From positions 1 through 20,700 of the IMG/VR virus record IMGVR_UViG_3300047494_000090: 20,700 nt of DNA; one strand, given 5' to 3'. Source of the DNA: a virus. A program made the translations under genes and the position numbers. The notes below the pieces were generated by a model that was not told the origin of the DNA, searched no databases, and saw nothing but the letters and a program-made list of their open reading frames with translations. Of the stretch, positions 6,719 to 14,646 are shown piece by piece (position 1 is the stretch's first letter; every line of letters starts with the position of its first letter).

Positions 6719-7404
6719 GCGACGCGAGTTATGGCTATACGCGCGGCGGCCCGAACGGCCCCGCCCATGTCGTCACGGTGGAAACGCCGGCGTCGTCGTA
6801 CCTTCTCGCCGATCGCGAGATATTCAAGGCGGAGCTGCAAGTCACGGGCTCCGGCGCCGACGCCTATATCGACGCGCTCATCGAACAGGCTTCCGCCTTT
6901 GTCGAGCGCTATTGCAAGCGCGTCTTCGCGTTGGAAACCCTGATCGAGGAATTCTGGCCGGAGCGCGACCCTTATCCGTGGCAGGTGCCGGGCGGCGTCT
7001 TCACGCTGCAGCTCGACCGCTGGCCGATCGTCGCCGTCGCCAGCGTGACGGAGGCGCTCCATACCCTCGATCAGACCCACGACTATCGCGTCGACGCGCG
7101 CAAGGGTCAGCTGACGCGGCTCGATCCGCGCGGCCACTACACGACGTCCTGGCCGCCGGTCCATATCAGCGTGACCTATACCGCCGGCTACGCAAAAATC
7201 CCGGCCGATCTCGCGGACGCCGTTACTCGGATCGCTCGAGCCCGCTGGTTCGCCCGCCGACGCGATCCCAACCTGCGCTCGGAAACCATTCCCGGCGTCT
7301 ACGAGGGCACCTATTGGTTCGGCGGTGGACCCGGCTCCTCCGACGGGCTGCCGCCGGACATCACCGCGATCCTCGACTTCTACCGCGTCCCCACGATCGC
7401 CTGA
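6715..7404 (+). CDS. Head-tail connector protein (gp6 / phiE125 gp8-like)
   Basis: The protein has 229 residues, starting at GTG 6715 within the four-base overlap with the previous stop. The segment LADREIFKAELQVTGSGAD followed by YIDALIEQASAFVERYCKR is the helical start typical of the gp6-like connector family, which forms a ring beneath the portal and joins head to tail. Later blocks fit too: the strand-rich middle (FTLQLDRWPIVAVASVT, YRVDARKGQLTRLD), VTYTAGYAKIPADLADAV, and a C-terminal helix region with RARWFARRRDPN. The C-terminus ends with PPDITAILDFYRVP, common in this family, where the final helix contacts the next ring. The length is near the family norm. Confidence 0.82.
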   Translation: MSDASYGYTRGGPNGPAHVVTVETPASSYLLADREIFKAELQVTGSGADAYIDALIEQASAFVERYCKRVFALETLIEEFWPERDPYPWQVPGGVFTLQLDRWPIVAVASVTEALHTLDQTHDYRVDARKGQLTRLDPRGHYTTSWPPVHISVTYTAGYAKIPADLADAVTRIARARWFARRRDPNLRSETIPGVYEGTYWFGGGPGSSDGLPPDITAILDFYRVPTIA

Positions 7405-7416
7405 GAAAGCCGACGC

Positions 7417-7827
7417 ATGGACAATCCGGGCGCCTTCACCCTCGGCGATTTCACGCTCACGACACCTGGGACGCAGCTCGGCGCGCCCGTGTGCGATCTC
7501 GCCGGCATGCGCGCGGTCGCGCTGCAAGTCCGCTTCGCCTACGGCTCCGGGGGTGCCACCTGCGCCATCTATATCCAAACGAGTATCGACCAGGGCCAAA
7601 CTTGGTTCGACGTCGCCTGCATGGCCTTCGCGACCGCGCCGGGTTTGCAGGCGACCAGCCTAACAACGGGCGCGCCGCTCTCCGGCTTGATAACTCCAGG
7701 CGACGGTGTGCTCGCCGTCAACACGATTCTGAACGGCATTCTCGGCGACCGTCTTCAAGCCAAGGTGGTCAGCACGGGCACCTATGGCAATTCGACCGCC
7801 GTCAACGTCCGCGCGGTCGCGCAATGA
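7417..7827 (+). CDS. Small beta-rich structural protein of unknown function
   Basis: The protein has 136 residues and starts at ATG 7417. The ribosome site is weak (GAGAAAG at 7403-7409, overlapping the previous stop). The sequence alternates hydrophobic and small polar residues (AVALQVRFAYGSGGATCAI, YIQTSIDQGQTWFDVACM), which suggests a beta-sandwich. The segment TSIDQGQTWFDVA resembles the strand-turn of several small phage head or tail accessory proteins encoded between connector and gp10 genes. It overlaps the next gene by ATGA. I can place it by position only. Confidence 0.6.
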   Translation: MDNPGAFTLGDFTLTTPGTQLGAPVCDLAGMRAVALQVRFAYGSGGATCAIYIQTSIDQGQTWFDVACMAFATAPGLQATSLTTGAPLSGLITPGDGVLAVNTILNGILGDRLQAKVVSTGTYGNSTAVNVRAVAQ

Positions 7828-8246
7828 GCCGACGACCGTTCGACAGCGGCGAGCCGAAAACCGATGTCGCCATCGTCTCGGCGTGGCGGCGCGCGATGGC
7901 GCGGCGCGGGCGGATGGTGAGGATCCAGCGCCTCAACGGCGCGGCGCCGCGCGCGGCGACCTTTTCGGCGGACGTACTCGCAATCGTGATGGGCGACGAA
8001 GACGATGTCCGCGCCTCGGCGCGGACTGGGTTCGACGCGTCGAAGCCCGGCGCCATTACGGAAAATCTGCGGACTGTCAGCGTGCTGGAAGATGATTTGA
8101 TCGCCAAGCGCTTTCCGCTGCCGCTGCGCAAGGGCGATCGGGTGGTCCTGATCGGCAAGCCGGACAAGCTGACCGTCGAGAATGTCGACGACGAAAAAGG
8201 CCGCATCGGCGGTGTCATCGAATTGAAGGCCTCGGGAACGTCATGA
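7824..8246 (+). CDS. Probable head closure or head-tail joining protein
   Basis: The protein has 140 residues. ATG 7824 overlaps the previous stop (ATGA) and fixes the start, although the reading frame stays open much further upstream. It begins with a helical, Arg-rich part (VAIVSAWRRAMARRGRMVRIQRL), then has strands with ATFSADVLAIVMG and a C-terminal beta part (LRKGDRVVLIGKPDKLTVENV) reading like a small barrel. Position between the gp6-like connector and the gp10-like gene is the usual site of the head closure or stopper protein. The family itself was not recognised, so the role is inferred from gene order. Confidence 0.6.
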   Translation: MSRRPFDSGEPKTDVAIVSAWRRAMARRGRMVRIQRLNGAAPRAATFSADVLAIVMGDEDDVRASARTGFDASKPGAITENLRTVSVLEDDLIAKRFPLPLRKGDRVVLIGKPDKLTVENVDDEKGRIGGVIELKASGTS

Positions 8247-8710
8247 CATTCGATGTCAAGATAGACGATCGCGCCAGCGCGAAACTCGCGGGCGTCGACG
8301 GGGCGTTGCGCGGACGTCTTCTCGACATCGCGCAAGTTCTGGCCAAGGCGCTCGTCGCCAACGCGCGGGCCAAGGCGTCCGGCGATTTGCTGAAGGTCCG
8401 CACCGGACGCTATGTCGCGAGCATCCATGGAAGCGCGCGCAAAACCGACACGGGCGTATCGGCATCGGTGACCTCGAGCTCGCCGCTGGCGACAATCTTT
8501 GAGCGCGGCGCCGTAGTTCCGGCCCACGACATCCTACCCAACGTTGCCCAGGCGCTGCGATTTCTCGACGACGCCGGCGCGGTCTACGCGAAGGTCGTCC
8601 ACGACCCCGGCGCGGTGATCACGCCAAAACCCGCGATCCACCGCGCCTTTGACGACATGCGTGGCGACATCGTCGATGGCCTGTCGGCCGCCGCGCGCCA
8701 CCTGGGCTAG
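8243..8710 (+). CDS. HK97 gp10-like head-tail protein
   Basis: The protein has 155 residues; ATG 8243 overlaps the previous stop (ATGA). The HK97-gp10 family fits: an N-terminal helix (LRGRLLDIAQVLAKALVANA), then VRTGRYVASIHGS, a strand pair (DTGVSASVTSSSPLATIFERG), and an end with ITPKPAIHRAFDDM and a C-terminal helix. The L-K-V-R-T-G-R block and the R-P/K-P-A-I/F ending are the most diagnostic parts. Proteins of this family sit between head completion and tail terminator genes and are thought to help join or complete the tail. Confidence 0.75.
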   Translation: MTFDVKIDDRASAKLAGVDGALRGRLLDIAQVLAKALVANARAKASGDLLKVRTGRYVASIHGSARKTDTGVSASVTSSSPLATIFERGAVVPAHDILPNVAQALRFLDDAGAVYAKVVHDPGAVITPKPAIHRAFDDMRGDIVDGLSAAARHLG

Positions 8711-8742
8711 CCGCCGTCCGAAACGGTTTTCGGAGATCGTTC

Positions 8743-9171
8743 ATGACAATCCGGGAACACGCCGTCGCGGCGCTTTTCGCGCTTCTGACGAGCGTCGCCA
8801 GTTTCAAGACCGCCTCGCGCCGGGCCCGCGCGCCGGAATCGATCCCCTTCGAGGACACGCCGGCGCTGACTCTTCTGCAGCATGCGCAAGCCTATAAATC
8901 GCCCTCGTTCAGCCAGCCCGCGATCCGAAGTCTCAAATTCTTCGCGATGATCTACGCCGACACCGGCGACGATGAAAACGCCATTCCCTCCGCCATAACC
9001 AATCCGATCTGCGACGCGATCGACGCGGTCCTGAACAACCGGACCCTTGGCGCGCAAACGCTCGGCGGCCTCGTTACGGCGGCCTTTATCGACGGCGACG
9101 TCGTGGAATCGCCGGGTGATTTCACCGGCAAGAACCTCGTGCTGATCCCCATCACGATCCTGCTGCCCTAG
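8743..9171 (+). CDS. Tail terminator / tail completion protein
   Basis: The protein has 142 residues; ATG 8743 follows GGAG (8732-8735). Tail terminators form the ring that caps the tail tube and docks it to the head. The pattern fits the common family: N-terminal helix (EHAVAALFALLTSV), KTASRR, PALTLLQHAQAY, a strand with KFFAMIYADTG, the helix NPICDAIDAVLNN, then QTLGGLVTAAFIDGDVVES and a closing strand VLIPITILLP. Order and length agree with such proteins in other siphophages. The stop overlaps the ribosome site of the next gene. Confidence 0.75.
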   Translation: MTIREHAVAALFALLTSVASFKTASRRARAPESIPFEDTPALTLLQHAQAYKSPSFSQPAIRSLKFFAMIYADTGDDENAIPSAITNPICDAIDAVLNNRTLGAQTLGGLVTAAFIDGDVVESPGDFTGKNLVLIPITILLP

Positions 9172-9179
9172 GAGACCCC

Positions 9180-9440
9180 ATGACGACGGACCCCTCGACC
9201 GCGCCGGACACGGCCGCGGCGCCCCCGGATTCGCCCGTGCTCGACGCGCTGCACACCGCCGAGGCCGGCGTCGCGGCCGGAATCGCCGCCGACGCGGCCC
9301 GCGCCGCCGCGATCGACGCGACGATCCAGGCCTGGATCTCGGCGCATCTCGGCAACTCGCCGGTCTCCCGCAACGTCGACGCGTGGAACCACATCACCGC
9401 GCAAATCCCCGCGCTTGCCACCGCGCTGAAGGCGCTCTGA
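9180..9440 (+). CDS. Small Ala-rich tail-region protein of unknown function
   Basis: The protein has 86 residues; ATG 9180 follows AGGAG (9170-9174), which overlaps the upstream stop. The first ~20 residues are Thr/Pro/Ala-rich and probably disordered; the rest is Ala-rich helix (VAAGIAADAARAAAIDATIQ), ending NHITAQIPALATALKAL. The start, ribosome site and tight spacing support a real gene, but there is no recognisable family. It lies between tail terminator and tube genes. Confidence 0.6.
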   Translation: MTTDPSTAPDTAAAPPDSPVLDALHTAEAGVAAGIAADAARAAAIDATIQAWISAHLGNSPVSRNVDAWNHITAQIPALATALKAL

Positions 9441-9454
9441 AAGGAACCCTCCTC

Positions 9455-10192
9455 ATGTACGCATTCGGCGCGGGTGTTCTCATTGGAACGCCATCGGGGG
9501 CCAACGCGACTCCCGTCAACTTCGGCCTCGTCAACGAGGTCCAAGTCGATGAGTCGGTGGAGCTCAAAGCTCTTTACGGACAGTTCAACTATCCCATCTC
9601 GATTGGCGCCGGAACTATCAAGACGGCGGGAAAGGCGAAGGCCGCGCGCGTCAGCGGCCTCGCGATGGCATCTCTCTACTATGGTGTCACGCCAGTCGCG
9701 GGCCAAGTCGCGAGTTCGATTGGCGAGGGAGGGGTTGTTCCATCCTCGACGGCCTATATTGTCACGGCGGCCAACTCGACGACATGGACGCAAGACCAGG
9801 GTGTCGTCTATGCGGCGACGGCATTGCCGCTGACGCGCGTGGCTAGCTCGCCAACGACTGGACAGTATTCCGTTGCCGCTGGCGTCTACACGTTCGCGAG
9901 CGCGGACGCCGGCAAAGCCGTCCTCCTCTCCTACAATTACACTATTCCCTCGATCGGCTACACCGTACCGATCGTGTCGCGATTGATTGGGAAAACCGTC
10001 AAATTCTCGATCAATCTCTATGGCCAAGACCCGGACGGCTCGGCTTATTCGCTCCAACTTTACAATTGCGTAAACGAAAAGTTTAGTTTCGGCACGAAGC
10101 TGACGGACTTCGTCATGCCGGAATTCGATTTCCAGTATTACGCCAATGCGGCCGGCGCGATCGGGCAGTGGAATCTCCCTGATCAGTTCTGA
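9455..10192 (+). CDS. Major tail tube protein
   Basis: The protein has 245 residues; ATG 9455 follows AAGGAA (9441-9446). The frame is open earlier, but an earlier start would overlap the preceding gene. It opens with FGAGVLIGTPSGANATPVNFG and EVQVDESVELKALYGQFNYP, typical of tail tube proteins that stack as hexamers. The middle carries the block TGQYSVAAGVYTFASADAGK followed by VLLSYNYT, and the end has KFSFGTKLTDFVMPEFDFQ with YANAAGAIGQWNLPDQF. Codons are somewhat more AT-rich than the neighbours. Gene order (terminator, tube, chaperone, tape measure) supports the call. Confidence 0.82.
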   Translation: MYAFGAGVLIGTPSGANATPVNFGLVNEVQVDESVELKALYGQFNYPISIGAGTIKTAGKAKAARVSGLAMASLYYGVTPVAGQVASSIGEGGVVPSSTAYIVTAANSTTWTQDQGVVYAATALPLTRVASSPTTGQYSVAAGVYTFASADAGKAVLLSYNYTIPSIGYTVPIVSRLIGKTVKFSINLYGQDPDGSAYSLQLYNCVNEKFSFGTKLTDFVMPEFDFQYYANAAGAIGQWNLPDQF

Positions 10193-10223
10193 TCCGGGCA
10201 CAACTCTAATCTGGAGTATCCAT

Positions 10224-10580
10224 ATGGCCGAAAACAGATTGTCCCTCGGCGGCAGGACGTGGACGATCGCGCCCCTATCCTGGCGCAAATGCAAGGAGGT
10301 CGAGCCGCTCCTCTTCGCGTTCTTCCGCGCCGCCGCGAACGCTGGCGCCGACGTCATCCTGATGGACCGCGCCGTTTTGAACGGGCTCGCGGACGCCGCT
10401 TTCATCGCGATCTCGGCGGCCGAACCCACCGTCACCCGCGATCAGTTCGACGATTTACCCTTCGCCTCGCGCGATCTCCTCATGATCACGCCCGTGATCG
10501 CTCGCGCGGTCGGTATGGAACCCGTCGCCGCAAGGGGGGCGGCCGAGCCTTTGGGGGAGCTCGCGACTGGGACGAGCTGA
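10224..10580 (+). CDS. Tail assembly chaperone, short (G-like) form
   Basis: The protein has 118 residues; ATG 10224 is chosen because it begins MAENRLSLGGRTWTIAPLSW just after the tube gene and the frame upstream lies inside that gene. It is helical, with KCKEVEPLLFAFFRAAANAG and a Phe/Leu-rich central part. Such proteins bind the tape measure protein before tube polymerisation and are made in a short form and a frameshifted long form. The end of this frame carries an X-XXY-YYZ heptamer (TTTGGGG, 10550-10556) 24 bases before its stop. The following 97 codons in the -1 frame encode the T-like part. Confidence 0.75.
   Translation: MAENRLSLGGRTWTIAPLSWRKCKEVEPLLFAFFRAAANAGADVILMDRAVLNGLADAAFIAISAAEPTVTRDQFDDLPFASRDLLMITPVIARAVGMEPVAARGAAEPLGELATGTS
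10550..10556 (+). promoter_or_regulatory. Probable -1 ribosomal frameshift site (T TTG GGG)
   Basis: In the frame of the short chaperone the bases read ccT-TTG-GGG, an exact X-XXY-YYZ heptamer. Slipping back by one lets both tRNAs re-pair as TTT and GGG, and the next codon is then GGA in the downstream frame. A 6-bp hairpin (AGCTCG 10558-10563 with CGAGCT 10573-10578) follows, though it starts only two bases after the heptamer, closer than a usual stimulator. A second G-run (10533-10538) does not give a proper heptamer in frame. Confidence 0.75.
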
Positions 10581-10849
10581 CCGCCTATGTGGCCAACGCG
10601 ACGGGTTGGCCCTGGGATATCGTCCTGGATCAAATGACGTTCCCGCGCCTCGCGGCGCTGCAATGCGAGTGGGCCCGGCGTCCGCCGGCCGCGTGGTTGA
10701 TCGCGGCCCATGTCAAATACAAGCCGCCCGCCGAAACCACGGCCCCGAGGGGTCGACGCGCGCGTCCGATCGCGACGCAAGACGAACCGCGCGGGCCTAC
10801 GATCGCCGAATTGCGCGCCCGGTTTCCGGGCGGGATCATGAAAGGCTAG
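10556..10849 (+). CDS. Tail assembly chaperone, frameshift (T-like) extension
   Basis: This is the -1 frame continuation of the short chaperone, 97 residues from the heptamer to the TAG at 10847-10849; the full fusion would have about 208 residues. It begins GARDWDELTAYVANATGWPW and continues with a helix-rich part (TFPRLAALQCEWARRPPAAW) and a basic, Pro-rich tail. The DWDELTAYV...GWPWD pattern is typical of T-domains in chaperone pairs beside tape measure genes. No ribosome site or convincing start lies at its beginning (an in-frame ATG appears only near 10635), so frameshifting explains it better than a separate gene. Confidence 0.7.
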   Translation, partial: GARDWDELTAYVANATGWPWDIVLDQMTFPRLAALQCEWARRPPAAWLIAAHVKYKPPAETTAPRGRRARPIATQDEPRGPTIAELRARFPGGIMKG

Positions 10850-10854
10850 GGTGA

Positions 10855-13800
10855 ATGGCCGATTCCGACGTCAAGGTCACATTCGGCGGCGATACCTCCG
10901 ACCTTGCCGACGCCGTCAAGCAGGCCAAGGCCGCGCTCGACGCGATGCGCGCGTCGAGCGATGGCGCGGCGGCGGGCCTGCGCGCGCAAACGGCCGCGAT
11001 GGAGGCCTCGCGCCAAGCCAACCAGGGCTGGGTGGCGTCGCTGCGCGACGGCGTCATCATCGGCGCCGGCGCCATCGCGGTCTTCAAGGGCCTCGCGGCC
11101 GCCTCGAATCAGCTCGACGACGCCGTGATCGGCCTCGCCGAGGGCACGTTGAAGGCCATGGACAGTCTCGTCGCGTTGACAGGCGCGGCGGGCGTCCATG
11201 GCCTTGCGAACCTTGGCCGCGATGTTGTCGAGGCCGGTGGCGCCGTCGCCGGTTTCGCCAGCGCCGCCGGCGCGGCCCAGGTCGCGACGGCGAAATTCGT
11301 CGGAGGCCTCGAACTGAGCGCGGTGCGCGAGGCGGCAACGGGAATCGACGCGGCGTCGAATTCGCTCAAGACTTATTTTGAATCGGCGGCCTACGGCGAA
11401 CGCGCGGCGCGGCTGTTTCGCCAGGAAAACGCCGGAATGGTGCCGACGATCGGGCGCGTGGTCCAAGGCATCGACGATTATTTCAAGGGCGTATCGCTTC
11501 TGAAGCAAGGCACGACCGAGGCCGAGGTCGCGGCGATCGCGGCGGCCGAGGGACTCGAGCGATTCAGCGAAGCGGCGCGTCAGGGCGGCCTCGGCAACAC
11601 CACGGAAACGCTGAGCCATTTCAACCAGATGCTCGCGCAAATCCCGGGCATGACAAAGGACGCGGCGGTTTCGATCGAGACCATGATGGTCGCGATCCCG
11701 AACTATACGACAGAGGCCAACGAGTCTCTTGTCTCGTTTCTTCAGCAAATCTCCGGAAGCGCCGACGAAGCGGTCGCGATGGCGAAAAGAATTACCGAGG
11801 CCTTTAAGGACCCCGCCGGCGGCGGCGCCGCGCTCGGGACCTTTCTGGCGGGCAGCGAAAAAAACCTGGGCGACTTGGTGACGCTGGCGTCGCGGCTTAA
11901 ATCCAGTTTCAGCGACCCCGCGCAAGCCACGGCCTTTTTCGACGCGATGATCGCGAGCATCCGCCAGACCGACGCGGCCTCGCAACGCGCGGACGCTCAG
12001 GCCAGCCAAAGAATGGTAGAGCGGCTCCAAACTTACAAACAGCTCGGTCCGCTGGGTCGCCTGCTCGAAACGAGCATCATGGGCGAAGTCCGCGCCCAGA
12101 CCGCGCAAACCGAGGCGGTCAAGAAGACGACGGAGGCTGTCGAACAGACGGTCAAGGCGTTGGAGGACGAAAGAGCGCTCTACGCCCAGATCGCGGCGGC
12201 GCAAGCGCGCGAGGCGACGTTTCAGAAGACGCTCGTCGACGCGCCCAAAACCGTGGACGAAAAGATCGGCGACCTCACGACGAAGATCGACGTGCTGCAA
12301 GGCCGTCTCAATCGCGCGGCCGGCGCGATGCGCGACTACAGCGAGGCGGAAAAGGACGCCATGGTCCGCACCATTTGGGGCGAGGCGCGAAGCCAGCCGC
12401 TGGAAGGCCAAATCGGCGTCGCGGAAGTTCTCAAGAATCGTGCCGACAACGGCCATTACGGCGACGGGATCGATGGGGTCGCCAAGGCTGGCAACGGCAG
12501 TCAGTTCAACGTGTGGAGGCCGAACGACCCGAACTACGCGCCGATGAACGCGCTGAGCAAGGATAGTCCAGAATACCAGGCGATCCTCAACAATGTCGTC
12601 GAACCCGTGCTGTCGGGCAAGGTCGACGATCCGACCAAGGGCGCGCTGAACTATTACAACCCGGACCATGCGACCGCGCCGTTCCCTATGAACAACAAGA
12701 CGAAAATCGGTGATCATTTGTTCGGCACCGCGCCTGGCGCGCCCGCGCCGATCGGCGCGCTGAGCGACGACGATGCCGCGAAGGCCAAGGCGACGCTTCA
12801 AACCTATCAGGACGCGCTAGCCAAGCTCACAGACGAAAAGAAGGGCGGCACGGCCGTCGATCAAGCTAATCTCGCGATCGTCGAGGAACAGCTCGCCAAG
12901 GGCAAGGATGAGGTGTCGGCGGCTGAAAAGCTCGTCGCGGCGCGAAAGCAGGCGGTCGAGGCCGCGAAGACCGGCACGCCCAGCGCCCAGCGCCAAGCCG
13001 CCGAGGCGCTCGGCAAGGCCGAGCTGGAGCTAAGGCAAAAGCAGGTCGCCGAGACCGTGCTCGCTGAAACCACAATGGCGGACGCCGCGCGCAAGGGCAG
13101 CCAGGACGAACTCGATCACCGCGAGGCCGCGATCGACGCGGAGATGACCCTGGTCGCTCAAAACGGCGCGCAATACGACAAATACGTCCAGCAGAAAAAG
13201 AAGCTCGAAAAGGATTTCCAAGAGGCTCAAGCCGGCGGCACGCCGACGGACCTCGCGAACCTGCGGATCGCCAGGGAGACGCTCGCGACGGGCAAGGATC
13301 AGGTCAAGGCGGCGGAGGCGCTTGTCGCCGCGAAACAAGCGGAGGTCGTCAAGGCCGCCGACAAGTCGCCGACCGATCAGACCAGGGCGGCGCAAGCCCT
13401 TGCGGAGGCGCAGAGCGCGCTTCGTGACAAGCAGGCGGAGGCGCAGAGCGCGAGCTTCAAACTCCAGGCCGCCCAGGCGCGCCAGGGCAGCCAGGAGCAG
13501 CTGGCGGCGCAGCTCGCCGCGCTGAGCGCGCAAGAGGTCGGTCTCGATCACAGCGACGCGAAATTCAAGGAGATCGAGGCGCGGAAGACCGAAACGGCGC
13601 GACGATTCGCCGAGCAGCGCGCCGGAGACGACGCCTCCGGCGCCGAAGCCGATTATCAAAACGTATCGCGCAAGCTCAAGGAGCAAGAGGATGCGATCAA
13701 GGAATCCGCCCGATCCGGAATGATCTCCCGCGCGCAAGAGACCGCCGATCTAACCGCCAATCTCGCCCAGCAAGAGGGCGCCGAGCGCGCCTATTTGACG

Positions 13801-14646
13801 AGGATGGAGGCGATCTACGCGCAAATGCCGGCCAAGCTCAGGCCCTATACAAGGCAAATGGCGGAGCTGAACGAAAAGTACGAGCAACAGCGCGGCGACG
13901 ACGCCAACCAGGCGAACGCGACGCTGTTCGAAAGCTATCGCGGTTATTTCGAGCGCATCGGATCGACCGTTTCGTCGTCTCTGATGGCGATCATCGAGCG
14001 CACTGGCACGTGGCGCCAGTTGATGCAGAATGTCGCGAAACAGGTCCTGTCGTCTTTCATCGACATGGGCGTGAAATGGGTCGCCGATTGGGCCGCGAAC
14101 CAGACCTTCGCGGTGGCGAAATCGCTTTGGGCCCAAGCTCAGATGACGACGGCGGCCGTGACCGGCGAGGCCGCGCGGACGGGCGCGGCGGCCGCGGGCG
14201 CGGGCGCCCAGGCGAGCGCGGCGCTGGTCGGTCTTGCGACGACGGTGCAAGCCGATGTAAAGGCCGTCTTCGCCGGCGTCGCGGCATTCCTCGCGCCGAT
14301 CTTGGGCCCGGCGGCCGTTCCCGTCGCCGCCGGCGTCGCGGGCTCGATCCCCGCCCTCGACATCGGCGCATGGAACGTTCCGGGCGACATGACGGCATTG
14401 ATCCATCGCAACGAACTCGTCATGCCCGCCGCCCAAGCCGGCGCCTTCCGCGACATGCTGTCGAACTACAACGGCGGCACCACGAACAATGGCGGCTCGC
14501 AGACCAACCACAACCGGATGTCCGTCACGAACAACATCAACGGCGCGCGCAGCCCGCGCGCGATCATCAACGAGGTCAGCAATAATTCGCGCGGGCTCGC
14601 CAAGGTCATGGCCCAAGCCATGCGCGAAGGCCAGCACCGCAGGTGA
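10855..14646 (+). CDS. Tape measure protein with embedded SleB-type hydrolase domain
   Basis: The protein has 1263 residues; ATG 10855 lies five bases after the chaperone stop. The tape measure sets tail length and is ejected into the cell envelope ahead of the DNA. The first ~480 residues are Ala-rich helix with a hydrophobic stretch (IIGAGAIAVFKGLAAA) near residues 63-85. Residues ~495-630 match SleB/Hydrolase_2 cell-wall hydrolases: MVRTIWGEARSQPLEGQIGV, EVLKNRADNGHYG and ALNYYNPDHA; Glu510 in GEAR is the likely catalytic acid. Residues ~669-928 are two tandem copies of a 130-residue coiled-coil unit. A hydrophobic C-terminal region (FAGVAAFLAPILGPAAVPVA) precedes a Gly/Asn-rich part and a basic end. 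The hydrolase presumably locally opens peptidoglycan during entry (inference). Confidence 0.9.
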   Translation: MADSDVKVTFGGDTSDLADAVKQAKAALDAMRASSDGAAAGLRAQTAAMEASRQANQGWVASLRDGVIIGAGAIAVFKGLAAASNQLDDAVIGLAEGTLKAMDSLVALTGAAGVHGLANLGRDVVEAGGAVAGFASAAGAAQVATAKFVGGLELSAVREAATGIDAASNSLKTYFESAAYGERAARLFRQENAGMVPTIGRVVQGIDDYFKGVSLLKQGTTEAEVAAIAAAEGLERFSEAARQGGLGNTTETLSHFNQMLAQIPGMTKDAAVSIETMMVAIPNYTTEANESLVSFLQQISGSADEAVAMAKRITEAFKDPAGGGAALGTFLAGSEKNLGDLVTLASRLKSSFSDPAQATAFFDAMIASIRQTDAASQRADAQASQRMVERLQTYKQLGPLGRLLETSIMGEVRAQTAQTEAVKKTTEAVEQTVKALEDERALYAQIAAAQAREATFQKTLVDAPKTVDEKIGDLTTKIDVLQGRLNRAAGAMRDYSEAEKDAMVRTIWGEARSQPLEGQIGVAEVLKNRADNGHYGDGIDGVAKAGNGSQFNVWRPNDPNYAPMNALSKDSPEYQAILNNVVEPVLSGKVDDPTKGALNYYNPDHATAPFPMNNKTKIGDHLFGTAPGAPAPIGALSDDDAAKAKATLQTYQDALAKLTDEKKGGTAVDQANLAIVEEQLAKGKDEVSAAEKLVAARKQAVEAAKTGTPSAQRQAAEALGKAELELRQKQVAETVLAETTMADAARKGSQDELDHREAAIDAEMTLVAQNGAQYDKYVQQKKKLEKDFQEAQAGGTPTDLANLRIARETLATGKDQVKAAEALVAAKQAEVVKAADKSPTDQTRAAQALAEAQSALRDKQAEAQSASFKLQAAQARQGSQEQLAAQLAALSAQEVGLDHSDAKFKEIEARKTETARRFAEQRAGDDASGAEADYQNVSRKLKEQEDAIKESARSGMISRAQETADLTANLAQQEGAERAYLTRMEAIYAQMPAKLRPYTRQMAELNEKYEQQRGDDANQANATLFESYRGYFERIGSTVSSSLMAIIERTGTWRQLMQNVAKQVLSSFIDMGVKWVADWAANQTFAVAKSLWAQAQMTTAAVTGEAARTGAAAAGAGAQASAALVGLATTVQADVKAVFAGVAAFLAPILGPAAVPVAAGVAGSIPALDIGAWNVPGDMTALIHRNELVMPAAQAGAFRDMLSNYNGGTTNNGGSQTNHNRMSVTNNINGARSPRAIINEVSNNSRGLAKVMAQAMREGQHRR
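12859..13639 (+). repeat. Tandem duplication of a ~130-residue unit in the tape measure gene
   Basis: Copy 1 starts at 12859 (DQANLAIVEEQLAKGKDEV) and copy 2 at 13249 (DLANLRIARETLATGKDQV), 390 bases later. Further blocks also align: AAEKLVAARKQ with AAEALVAAKQA, ARKGSQDEL with ARQGSQEQL, and the Gly-Gly-Thr that precedes each copy. The copies are clearly diverged, so the duplication is not recent. A 390-base period should add a fixed length to the tail. Confidence 0.8.

Noticed and set aside
6549-7823. Upstream extension of the frame that encodes the 140-residue head closure-like protein
   Set aside because: The frame is open by chance across the connector and the 136-residue gene; the ATG at 7824 in the ATGA overlap gives the sensible start.
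9383-9454. An earlier in-frame ATG for the tail tube protein
   Set aside because: It would overlap the end of the 86-residue gene and yields an N-terminus unlike tube proteins; ATG 9455 has AAGGAA upstream.
10846-14646. Minus-strand open frames of up to 651 codons opposite the tape measure gene
   Set aside because: They are shadows of a strongly biased high-GC gene; the plus-strand frame has domains, a ribosome context and conserved gene order.
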